The position numbers were made by a program, and so were the translations under genes. Shown piece by piece: positions 47,464 to 54,855 of a DNA stretch of 64,000 bases (position 1 is its first letter; the number at the start of each line of letters is the position of its first letter). Under the pieces are notes generated by a model that saw only the letters and a program-made list of their open reading frames with translations, did no database searches and was not told where the DNA came from. Origin of the DNA: Microcoleus sp. CAWBG506 (GTDB taxonomy: Bacteria; Cyanobacteriota; Cyanobacteriia; Cyanobacteriales; Microcoleaceae); assembly GCA_020883125.1 (NCBI GenBank), contig JAHREW010000031.1, positions 1 through 64,000 on the forward strand, in the 5' to 3' direction.

Positions 47464-47876
47464 ATGCCTGCCAAAGATACCTACCACAATGCAGTTAAAA
47501 ATGCCTTAATCAAAGATGGTTGGATAATTACGGCTGACCCGTACTTCATCAAATATGAGGATGCTGAGTTATATGCCGATCTAGCGGCAGAAAAGCCGAT
47601 CGCCACAGAACGCCAAGGACAAAAGATAGTTGTTGAAATTAAGAGCTTTATTGGGCGCTAATGTATGATTTTCACGGCGCACTCGGTCAATATATTGTCT
47701 ACCGAAATCTCATTCAACTCACGGCTCCAGAATACACGCTTTATTTGGGAATTGATGATGCCGTATATCAAGATTTTTTTCAACGCAAGTCGATACAATT
47801 AATTGCCAAGGAAAATCGCCTTCTATTAATGACAGTTGAAATGAAAAATGAGGAAATCATACAATGGATAAATTAG
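47464..47876 (+). pseudogene. xisH: xisH, frameshifted
   Basis: Two short frames together give a complete XisH-like protein. The first (47464-47661) begins MPAKDTYHNAVKNALIKDGW and ends KSFIGR; the second (47661-47876) starts MYDFHGALGQYIVYRNLI. At the joint the DNA reads CGCTAATGTATGAT; one extra base after CGCT would restore one frame (GRSMYDF). The joint is a TAATG stop-start, so re-initiation could still give two half-proteins. XisH and XisI were named from fdxN-element excision in Anabaena, but homologues are common far from that element; they resemble endonuclease-type folds. xisI follows directly. Confidence 0.75.
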
Positions 47877-48217
47877 AATACTATCGCGATACAATTAAAA
47901 AAATATTGACTGAATATTATAAAATGGCAGTCCAGGGGGCGATCGCGCTAGATGAATTAGAGCCAGATGATCGTCTGGCATTTGATGAAGAACGAGATCA
48001 ATATCTCTGGTTTCGCTCTGGCTGGAATGGCAAAGAACGGCTGCGCTACATGACGATGTATCTTCGGATTAAAGATGGTAAAATTTGGGTGGAAGAAGAT
48101 ATGACGAATTTGTGTGTAGTAGACGATTTACTAGCAGCCGGAATTTCTAAGGGCGATATTGTTTTGGGGTTTCATCATCCTAGCAAAAGACCTTTGACGG
48201 AATTTGCTACTGTTTGA
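47864..48217 (+). CDS. xisI: XisI-like protein
   Basis: The product has 117 residues. MDKLEYYRDTIKKILTEYYK, ERLRYMTMYLRIKDGKIWVEEDM and DIVLGFHHPSKRPLTEFA match XisI across its length. It overlaps the second xisH frame by 13 bases. XisI always accompanies XisH; the pair is thought to be a regulator of excision or a toxin-antitoxin-like or defence-type unit, not settled. Here XisI is intact while XisH is broken. Confidence 0.88.
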   Translation: MDKLEYYRDTIKKILTEYYKMAVQGAIALDELEPDDRLAFDEERDQYLWFRSGWNGKERLRYMTMYLRIKDGKIWVEEDMTNLCVVDDLLAAGISKGDIVLGFHHPSKRPLTEFATV

Positions 48218-48246
48218 TGAGAGACAAAAATTGGGAGAATCATTCG

Positions 48247-49128
48247 CTATTTGCGGTTAGTAATAATAATACCACAGACGATCGCAAACGTGCTAAAAAT
48301 ATGCACCCAGGAAATCGCTTCACCTAGAAACAGCCACGCAGCAATACCACTGAAAACCGGAATCAGGTAATAGATTAAGGCTGTGCGGGAAGGACCAATA
48401 AGGGCGATCGCCTGATTCCATGCTAGAAACGCCACCACTGATGAAAGAACCCCAACATAAAGTAATGCCAGGGCGATCGAAAAATTGAACACAACAGGGT
48501 GATAAATCCAAGATTCCAGCGCATAGAATGGCCATAAAAATAACAGCCCCAAGCTAAAAGTGCATAGGGTGAAGGTTGTCATCCGCAAATTGGGCGGCTT
48601 GCGCTTTACCAGCATCGTGTAGCCAGCAAAGATAATCGCAGCCAACAGCATATACAAATCGCCGATCGCAAACGAAATGCTCAGTAGCCTTGCTAAGGAA
48701 CCACCTGCGATTAACATTAGAACACCGCTAACCACAACCATCATACCTGCGGCTCGTGTTAAGGAGATGGTTTCTCCATAAAAGAAACGAGACATGAGTA
48801 CGATAAAAATCGGCGAAGAAGTGGCAATTAAGGCCATGTTCAACGCCTGAGTTGTGTGACCAGCAATGTAGATTAAAGTGTTAAAAGCGGTCACACCTAA
48901 CAACGCCGATATAGTCAAGTAAGGAAGATGTTTTTGCACCAATTTCCAATCTTCAACTGTCGATCGCAGGGCGAATGGTGCTAATGTTAGCACAGCAATC
49001 GCCCATCGCCAGAAAGCGAGACTCACTGGCAGGATATCCTGATTCAAAGCTCTGGCAACGATAAAGTTACCGGCCCAGATGATAGTGGCAACTACTGCGA
49101 GGAAATAACCCATTAACATTGAATTCAT
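48247..49128 (-). CDS. DMT-superfamily (EamA) transporter
   Basis: The product has 293 residues with ten membrane segments in two EamA repeats: YFLAVVATIIWAGNFIVAR begins the first, and LYMLLAAIIFAGYTMLVKRK begins the second. GPSRTALIYYLIPVFSGIAAW is the conserved end segment. Members export metabolites or amino acids; the substrate is unknown. It stands between xisI and the methyltransferase gene and converges on xisI. Confidence 0.88.
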   Translation of the reverse strand: MNSMLMGYFLAVVATIIWAGNFIVARALNQDILPVSLAFWRWAIAVLTLAPFALRSTVEDWKLVQKHLPYLTISALLGVTAFNTLIYIAGHTTQALNMALIATSSPIFIVLMSRFFYGETISLTRAAGMMVVVSGVLMLIAGGSLARLLSISFAIGDLYMLLAAIIFAGYTMLVKRKPPNLRMTTFTLCTFSLGLLFLWPFYALESWIYHPVVFNFSIALALLYVGVLSSVVAFLAWNQAIALIGPSRTALIYYLIPVFSGIAAWLFLGEAISWVHIFSTFAIVCGIIITNRK

Positions 49129-49180
49129 TTTTCCATATTACCACTACCCCAAGACCAATGATGAAACCTTCATCGATTCC

Positions 49181-50104
49181 CTAAAGGTGATTCTGAATAT
49201 ATTCAAGGATGCAGCCAGCCACATACTCAGCCAGCTTGACAGGAACAGCATTACCAATCATTTGTTCTAAATCAGACTTATTTCCCTGAAACTTAAACGT
49301 TTTGGGAAATGTTTGAATATAACTGCGTTCAATAGTCGTCAAAGGGCGTAACCTCTGATCAATATCGCACAAATCTCCTTCATGCTTCTTGTAAGTCTTG
49401 GGAATTGGACGATTAACACCTCGAACTGTCGGGCTAGGTTCGTGGATGCTGAAAACTGCCCTTCTCTTATAGCTTCTCGGATGCCGATAAAAATACTCAA
49501 TACCTAAATCATCACCTAAATATTCAAAAACATTCATAGGAGTTTTCGACTGATTTTTGGTTAGATAAGAATTCAGAATACCATCTTCTCCATCCAATTG
49601 ACCAATCAAAAAATATCGTTTCCTAGCTTGTGGAACCCCACAATAGCTGGCATTCAAAACGGAAGAACTTAAACCATAGCCACTTTTTCTAAATGTTTCT
49701 AAAACTTCTTCTAAAATTTGGCTTTTTTGAATTCTGGCAACGTTCTCCATGACAAACCATCTAGGTTTAATGCTAGTAATAATCTTCGCAAAGGCTAAGG
49801 ATAAATCTGCTCTCCCAAGATTTTCATCTCTTTTGCCGGCACTGGAAAAATCTTGGCATGGAGGGCCACCAATAATCATATCTGGATTGAAATCACTGAT
49901 AAATGAACAGATATCTGGTTGTGATAGGTCTTTTTCAAATATTGGATGCGGGAAGTTGTCTTTATATACTTGAATGGCTGGATGCCAGTAGTCAAAAGCT
50001 GCTACTATATTGAATCCAGCATTTTGAAATCCGAGTGATAGGCCTCCACAGCCTGCAAATAAATCTACTGTTCTCATTTTTTCCAAGTTACTCTTAGAAC
50101 CCAT
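49181..50104 (-). CDS. DNA (cytosine-5-)-methyltransferase, orphan
   Basis: The product has 307 residues, a compact C5 methyltransferase. Motif I VDLFAGCGGLSLGF, motif IV GGPPCQDFSSAG with the catalytic Cys, motif VI VMENVAR, motif VIII QARKRYFLIG, and motif X QMIGNAVPVKLAEYVA are all visible. The target-recognition region between VIII and IX is short. No restriction endonuclease lies next to it; the upstream neighbour is a toxin-antitoxin pair 18 bp away on the same strand. It may be a solitary methylase, for example of the CGATCG (HIP1 core) site as known in other cyanobacteria, but the site cannot be read from sequence. Confidence 0.92.
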   Translation of the reverse strand: MGSKSNLEKMRTVDLFAGCGGLSLGFQNAGFNIVAAFDYWHPAIQVYKDNFPHPIFEKDLSQPDICSFISDFNPDMIIGGPPCQDFSSAGKRDENLGRADLSLAFAKIITSIKPRWFVMENVARIQKSQILEEVLETFRKSGYGLSSSVLNASYCGVPQARKRYFLIGQLDGEDGILNSYLTKNQSKTPMNVFEYLGDDLGIEYFYRHPRSYKRRAVFSIHEPSPTVRGVNRPIPKTYKKHEGDLCDIDQRLRPLTTIERSYIQTFPKTFKFQGNKSDLEQMIGNAVPVKLAEYVAGCILEYIQNHL

Positions 50105-50122
50105 GATATGTTAGTAGAATAG

Positions 50123-50389
50123 TTAATACACCTCATCATGACTACCAATATCTACAAACACAGCCTTGTCATCTTCTGTAAAGTAGAACAATACCCTTTC
50201 ATCATAATCTACACTAAAACTCCATAATTCCTTAAGCTTACCGGATAGTTTATGTGTTTTCAATATCGGATCGTAAGGATATATAGTAAACAGTTCCAAT
50301 TTTTGCCAAAACTTTTCCTCTAAATCTGTGTTGCCTTGGATGCGCTTTTTGAAGGCACGTTTGAAAGCCGAACTAAAACTAACTTCCAC
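50123..50389 (-). CDS. RelE/YafQ-type toxin
   Basis: The product has 88 residues: MEVSFSSAFKRAFKKRIQGN, KTHKLSGKLKELWSFSVDYD and RVLFYFTEDDKAVFVDIGSH are the pattern of the ParE/RelE-like toxin fold, closest to YafQ/HigB-type mRNA interferases. It starts two bases after the antitoxin stop codon. It probably cleaves mRNA on the ribosome when free. The C-terminal His (HDEVY) fits an active-site residue of YafQ-like toxins. Co-directional with the methyltransferase, so all three may share a promoter. Confidence 0.85.
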   Translation of the reverse strand: MEVSFSSAFKRAFKKRIQGNTDLEEKFWQKLELFTIYPYDPILKTHKLSGKLKELWSFSVDYDERVLFYFTEDDKAVFVDIGSHDEVY

Positions 50390-50391
50390 GA

Positions 50392-50607
50392 TTATTCCTC
50401 TATCAGTTGTCTGAGTTCGTTAATATTAGAGGAAAACTTCAGTTCATCTTTTTGGTGTTCTACCTGCGCTAACTTGAAGTTGTTATATATCTGATCGCGG
50501 CGTTCTTCACGGATATATTGGTTCAACAACAGTTGAATTTCCTGCTTTTCATCCGTGGAAAGACTTTTGACTACTTCAACTACATCATTAAAAGTCATTG
50601 TTTGCAA
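50392..50607 (-). CDS. Type II antitoxin for the RelE-type toxin
   Basis: The product has 71 residues (or 68 from the second Met, MTFNDVVEVV). DVVEVVKSLSTDEKQEIQLL is an N-terminal helix pair seen in small cyanobacterial antitoxins, and the acidic C-terminal half (EHQKDELKFSSNINELRQLI) should wrap the toxin. It ends two bases before the toxin gene. It should bind the toxin and repress its own promoter. No precise family name is assigned. Confidence 0.8.
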   Translation of the reverse strand: MQTMTFNDVVEVVKSLSTDEKQEIQLLLNQYIREERRDQIYNNFKLAQVEHQKDELKFSSNINELRQLIEE

Positions 50608-50668
50608 GACCTCGTTTTAATTATCTATTTTTAAACCAGGTGGATACTCATATTATAGCCCGGTCAGT

Positions 50669-50733
50669 AGAAACCGGGTTTTTCACCTGTTAAAGGCAGG
50701 GTGTGTAGTATTTTAGTAAAAAACCAGGTTTCT
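50669..50733. repeat. AAACCGGGTTT-family inverted repeat
   Basis: AGAAACCGGGTTTTT and AAAAAACCAGGTTTCT form an imperfect stem with a long loop between the antitoxin and transporter genes. Confidence 0.5.
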
Positions 50734-50762
50734 TTGGTATTTATGGGTAAGTCGTATATTAA

Positions 50763-51671
50763 CTATTTTGCTCCAAAAATGCCGATCGCAACTCCGAACA
50801 ACAACACCCCAGCACCCACCAATACCGCAGGCGTTGGCACTTCCCCAAACACCAAATAAGCCAAACAACTAGCGCCCACAGGTTCAAACAAAATCGCCAG
50901 ACTTACCAAAGTCGGCGATACCCGCATCACCGCCCAATTCAAAATCGTGTGGCCGACTAATTGAGGCAAGGCTGCTGTTAATAAAATGTAAAAATATACA
51001 ATGTGCGGATAGCCAGTATAACTGGTTTGGAAGACTAGGGGTAGAGGCAAAAGGGCGATCGCCGCTACAGTATAGGCGATCGCAATATAGCCACCGATTC
51101 CCAGTCCCCGCCGTTGAGCTTCCCGGCCACAAAGCAAATACAAGCTGACAGCCCAGGAACCAGCCAACGCTAAGAAGTTACCCAACATGACGCTGCTACC
51201 ATCACCGCTACCACTAGCACTACCCAGGGCGATCGCGATCGTCCCTCCCAGAGCCACTGCAATGCCCGCTACGGACAATTTGCTGAGTTTTTCGCCAAAC
51301 CAGAACCGAGACAACAACGCTACCCAGACCGGATTTGTGGTGACTAGGGCGGTGGAGGCGGCGATGGAAGTATAAGAAAGTGAGGTAATCCACAGGGCAA
51401 AGTGCAGGGCGAGGCACAAACCAGCAGCGGCCCCGTAGCGCCGAGCTCCCGGTTGCAGGCGAGTCCACTGAATTTTTGACCACGCAGGAAGCAGAATTAA
51501 GGCTGATAAACTGAGCCGCGAGGCTGCTAGTACCAAGCTGAAACCGAGGCCACCACTGTTTGCTGAACTGTTCGCCAGTCTAATCAGGATTGAGGATGTT
51601 GAGACGGCTAAAATCCCGATTATTAAGATTGGGGCGATCGACCAATTTGGTATTTGTTTGGGGAGATTCAT
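50763..51671 (-). CDS. DMT-superfamily (EamA) transporter
   Basis: The product has 302 residues with ten membrane segments in two repeats. APILIIGILAVSTSSILIRL starts the first, ALHFALWITSLSYTSIAAST and TTNPVWVALLSRFWFGE are characteristic EamA segments. The second repeat ends with LFEPVGASCLAYLVFGEVP. It is distinct in sequence from the transporter at 48.2 kb. Substrate unknown. The start codon lies in a dispersed ATATCAATTCC repeat end. Confidence 0.88.
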   Translation of the reverse strand: MNLPKQIPNWSIAPILIIGILAVSTSSILIRLANSSANSGGLGFSLVLAASRLSLSALILLPAWSKIQWTRLQPGARRYGAAAGLCLALHFALWITSLSYTSIAASTALVTTNPVWVALLSRFWFGEKLSKLSVAGIAVALGGTIAIALGSASGSGDGSSVMLGNFLALAGSWAVSLYLLCGREAQRRGLGIGGYIAIAYTVAAIALLPLPLVFQTSYTGYPHIVYFYILLTAALPQLVGHTILNWAVMRVSPTLVSLAILFEPVGASCLAYLVFGEVPTPAVLVGAGVLLFGVAIGIFGAK

Positions 51672-51902
51672 ATCAATTCCCGTTGTACCAGAATCATGGT
51701 TAGCAGTTAACTGTTGACTGTTGACTGTTAACTGTTGACTGTTAACTTTTTTTCACGGGATATCGCAACTTTAATTATTAGATATCTTCAGAAAACCAAG
51801 AAATTAGGAGACGGCAGTGCCGTGTCCCTACCCAAAATAACACTGTAGGGACACGGCACTGCCGTCTCCTCTATATCATTCCGGTGTTACCGGAATTGAT
51901 AT
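51670..51902. repeat. Composite of repeats with a 26-bp perfect palindrome
   Basis: Here lie an ATATCAATTCC left end (51670), TTAACTG/TTGACTG heptamers (about 51700-51745), a 26-bp perfect inverted repeat (51806-51831 and 51845-51870, core GACGGCAGTGCCGTGTCCCT) with a 13-base loop, and a fused-end palindrome ATATCATTCCGGTGTTACCG (51873-51902). A strong cruciform or RNA hairpin is expected. Confidence 0.8.
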
Positions 51903-51944
51903 GAACAGGCAGGATGCCTGTTCCACAAGAAATATGGTCGATAT

Positions 51945-52481
51945 CTAATGTCCTTGAGTGCGACGAATTTCAGTAATTTGGTCGGCAATATCCAAGATTC
52001 TTTGGGGCATGGATGGGCCGGTAAAAATCAAATCTAAATGATGGGGCTTATTGTCAATTAATGTCAGCACTTCTGCTTCGGGAATTAAACCCAAATTAAC
52101 TGCTAAACTTAACTCGTCGAGAATGACTAGGGCATAACGGCCTTCGCGGACAACTTCTTGAACGTATTCCCATAATTGGGCGATCGATCGCGTTTCTACC
52201 TCATCTAAATCAGCCTTTTCAATACAGCGTCGCACATCGCACCGCACCCAATCTAAATTCTGCCCCAGCCGCATCGGATGCTGGTGTCCTTGATTAATTC
52301 CCCCTTTGAGGAATTGTACCGCCAGCACCGCAGTCCCCTGTCCTGCAATTCGGAGTGCTTGAGCCATCACAGTTGTAAAAAAGCAGCGGTGCGGGCCTGT
52401 AAAGACTTGCACCAGCCCTTCAACAGTGTAGGGCAAGCTGTGGGTTAAATTGAGGTTAGGGGTTTTTAACTGGGCAACCAT
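51945..52481 (-). CDS. CobO/CobA-like P-loop protein with degenerate Walker A
   Basis: The product has 178 residues and aligns along its length with cob(I)yrinic acid a,c-diamide adenosyltransferase: GLVQVFTG, AQALRIAGQGTAVLAVQFLKGG, and YALVILDELSLAVNLGLI. But the nucleotide-binding loop, normally TGNGKGKTT, is TGPHRCFFTT: both lysines are gone, with Phe34 in the Walker-lysine position. It is unlikely to bind ATP as CobO does. The rest is well conserved, so it may have a different, perhaps regulatory, role. Frame and codon use look normal, not decayed. Confidence 0.78.
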   Translation of the reverse strand: MVAQLKTPNLNLTHSLPYTVEGLVQVFTGPHRCFFTTVMAQALRIAGQGTAVLAVQFLKGGINQGHQHPMRLGQNLDWVRCDVRRCIEKADLDEVETRSIAQLWEYVQEVVREGRYALVILDELSLAVNLGLIPEAEVLTLIDNKPHHLDLIFTGPSMPQRILDIADQITEIRRTQGH

Positions 52482-52706
52482 AGGGCAATAATCTAATCAA
52501 CAACTAAGTCTTGAGGGCTGCTCCGACCTTGAGATGGAAGAAGCCTGCTTGACAATATATAGTGTACTTGGCCGATCGCACATCCGATCGCACACTAGAT
52601 ATACCAGTTATCCAAAGTTAGCTATAGTGGCGATCGCAGCCATTTTGCCCGATTTATCTCAATAACCGCTAAACTTTGAATGTCGCAGCGCTAGGAGCAA
52701 GGCACT

Positions 52707-52847
52707 GTGAGATTGGTGATTCTGGGAGGGCCTGGAGCGGAGAAGGGAACTCAGGCACAACAACTGTGCAGCAATTTGAGCATTCCTTTGCTGACTTTGG
52801 GGGATATTCTGCGGGAGGCGATCGCATCAGCAGTCATTAGTCATTAG
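52707..52847 (+). pseudogene. adk: Adenylate kinase 5' fragment
   Basis: From a GTG at 52707, with AGGAG nine bases upstream, the frame reads [20 protein letters not shown], then [15 protein letters not shown], clearly the start of an adenylate kinase. The P-loop GPGAGKGT has a Gly-to-Glu change. After 40 residues the frame runs into CAGTCATTAGTCATTAG repeats and stops. So only the P-loop and the first part of the AMP-binding domain remain: a remnant of an adk paralogue, broken where repeats were inserted. Confidence 0.8.
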
Positions 52848-52877
52848 TCAGCAGTCATTATTTGTTGATTGTTACCA

Positions 52878-52912
52878 ATAACAAATAACAAATAACAAAT
52901 AACAAATAACAA
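52878..52912. repeat. Heptamer tandem repeat (ATAACAA)5
   Basis: Five copies of ATAACAA sit immediately upstream of the rph start codon, replacing any normal ribosome-binding site. Confidence 0.85.
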
Positions 52913-52919
52913 ATAACTT

Positions 52920-53639
52920 ATGTCCAGAAAACGTGCCGATGGCAGACAGCCAAATCAACTTCGTCCCATTAGTTTCGATCGCGAATTTACCAAATTTGCC
53001 AGTGGTTCGGTGCTAGCCAAAAGCGGCGACACTCAGGTACTGTGCAGCGTTACCATCAAGCCGGGAGTGCCGAGGTTTCTGGAGAATACCGGAAAAGGTT
53101 GGCTGACTGCGGAGTACCGAATGTTACCAGGCTCTACACCGCAGCGACAAGAGCGGGAATTTATGAAATTATCGGGGCGCACTCAAGAGATTCAGCGGTT
53201 GATTGGCCGGAGTTTGCGATCGTGCTTGGATATGCAACTGTTGGGAGAGCGGACAATTCTGGTGGATGCTGATGTTTTGCAAGCAGATGCTGGGACTCGC
53301 ACGACTTCTATTAATGGCGCGTTTGTGGCTGTGGCTGATGCTTTGAATAAGTTGGTGCAAAAAGGTGATTTAGGGCGATCGCCCATTATTCGTCAAGTAG
53401 CGGCAGTGTCTGTGGGACTTTTGGAAGGCGAGCCGTTTTTAGATTTGAATTATCTTGAAGATGTGGCGGCGGAAATTGATTGTAATGTGGTAATGAATGG
53501 AGATTTGAATATTATTGAAATTCAGGGAACTGCGGAAGAGGGAAGTTTCAGTCGGAGTCAGTTGAATCAAATTTTGGATTTGGCAGAAACTGGGATTCAG
53601 GAATTGTTGGAGGCTCAGCGGCAGGCTTTGGGTGAGTAG
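52920..53639 (+). CDS. rph: Ribonuclease PH
   Basis: The product has 239 residues, the normal length. [60 protein letters not shown] and [20 protein letters not shown] are characteristic of RNase PH, a phosphate-dependent 3'-exonuclease that trims tRNA and rRNA ends. The start ATG is fixed by the family alignment although the upstream heptamer array provides no Shine-Dalgarno sequence. No rdgB partner is next to it. Confidence 0.96.
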   Translation: MSRKRADGRQPNQLRPISFDREFTKFASGSVLAKSGDTQVLCSVTIKPGVPRFLENTGKGWLTAEYRMLPGSTPQRQEREFMKLSGRTQEIQRLIGRSLRSCLDMQLLGERTILVDADVLQADAGTRTTSINGAFVAVADALNKLVQKGDLGRSPIIRQVAAVSVGLLEGEPFLDLNYLEDVAAEIDCNVVMNGDLNIIEIQGTAEEGSFSRSQLNQILDLAETGIQELLEAQRQALGE

Positions 53640-53661
53640 GTAAATCTAATTCCAGATCTAT

Positions 53662-53826
53662 TTAGTCGCGATTTTCCTGTAAATTTGCTCTGAGTTTTTG
53701 TACCTCTGTTAATAATGGTAGCTTGAGAGCGATACAAATCTTTTCGGCGCGATCGCAGTAATCTTCGATAGTTTTTTGAGCTACAGTAGCAACAATTAGC
53801 CCGCCAATTTTTTCAATGTTCAGGAT
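53662..53826 (-). pseudogene. Short unidentified coding fragment
   Basis: An open frame of 54 codons without a canonical start reads IEKIGGLIVATVAQKTIEDY, then CDRAEKICIALKLPLLTEVQ. Codon use looks coding, but an in-frame TGA precedes it and the only possible start would be CTG or ATT. It looks like the C-terminal end of a gene whose front has been lost. No family recognised. Confidence 0.3.
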
Positions 53827-53908
53827 TCATTGTTATTTTTTGTGCGGCATAACAGTGGGAACCGTTGTCACTGATGCCAAACCATAAAATAGTCTCAGTA
53901 TTGCAGGA

Positions 53909-54829
53909 TCAAAAACTCGCCTTTGACAGCAATTTTTCCTTTAAAAGAGCAGCACGATCTCGCACAGATATAATTTCAGTACCAGCAACACGCTCTGATT
54001 CACCAGCCAATTGAATCGCCTCTTCATATTTGCCTTCTATTTCACCTAATTCAGCCAATCGCAGTAGTACGCCTGCTAGCATATCAGTGCGGTTTATCTT
54101 TTTGCAGATCAGAAAACATTTCTGATAATATTGTCTTGCTTGATCGTAATCTCCCTGCTTGAAATACAAGCGTCCCAGGTTTAGCAATGGTGCTGCTTGA
54201 TAATAACAATATTGCTCCCCCATTGCACAATATTTGTCTAGGGATAGATAAAGCTCATGGTAACTCGCAGTAAAGTTTTCCTGAACGAGATAAAGATTTC
54301 CCATAACATTATGGAGTTCTGCTTCATAAATAGTCCACTTGTTCTGTTCATATATAGGCACTTTAGGACTTTCAATAATTACAATATTTAAAGCTTGACT
54401 ATAGCATTTTAGGGCAGAGTCTAAAAGACCTTGGCGATAGTAGGTTATTCCTAAATCACGCAGGGACTGACATTGCCCCAGAGTATTATCGTTAAGTTGG
54501 AACTTATGTAGAGATTGTTCAAAGTATTCTTGAGCGAAAGTGTAGTATTCCCATTCGAGGTAAATCCATCCTAGCTCATTAAAAATTTTACCTTGAGCAG
54601 CAACATCATTTAAACTGTTAGCAGCATTGAGAGCAATTTTACAACATCGGAAGTAATCATGCCAATATCCTGAATACCAAAAAGTATCGCTTAGTTTGTT
54701 CCAAACTTTCATCAATAACTCAAAGGCGTTCTTACTTTCCTTGTTTTGCAAAATACAAAGGATTTCAATTTCTTGCAATTTACGAATAATATTTTTTCTG
54801 TCTTCAAGGATAGTCAAATTTAAAGACAT
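53909..54829 (-). CDS. TPR-repeat protein paired with the NB-ARC ATPase
   Basis: The product has 306 residues and is almost wholly helical, with about six TPR units: AKIFNELGWIYLEWEYYTFA, SLRDLGITYYRQGLLDSALK, ELHNVMGNLYLVQENFTASY, PLLNLGRLYFKQGDYDQARQ and VLLRLAELGEIEGKYEEAIQ. AAGG five bases before the ATG at 54829 sets the start; a GTG two codons earlier is possible. It follows the NB-ARC gene by 26 bp on the same strand. TPR tails are normally fused to NB-ARC proteins, so this looks like the detached sensor half of one STAND system. Confidence 0.85.
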   Translation of the reverse strand: MSLNLTILEDRKNIIRKLQEIEILCILQNKESKNAFELLMKVWNKLSDTFWYSGYWHDYFRCCKIALNAANSLNDVAAQGKIFNELGWIYLEWEYYTFAQEYFEQSLHKFQLNDNTLGQCQSLRDLGITYYRQGLLDSALKCYSQALNIVIIESPKVPIYEQNKWTIYEAELHNVMGNLYLVQENFTASYHELYLSLDKYCAMGEQYCYYQAAPLLNLGRLYFKQGDYDQARQYYQKCFLICKKINRTDMLAGVLLRLAELGEIEGKYEEAIQLAGESERVAGTEIISVRDRAALLKEKLLSKASF

Positions 54830-54855
54830 AATCACCTTATTTTTTTAGAAATGGT

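Larger units (their letters stand above)
52482..52919. other. Region between CobO-like gene and rph
   Basis: About 440 bp with HIP1 sites, a truncated adenylate kinase gene (52707-52847) and heptamer repeats (ATAACAA, 52878-52912) right up to the rph start. Confidence 0.6.
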
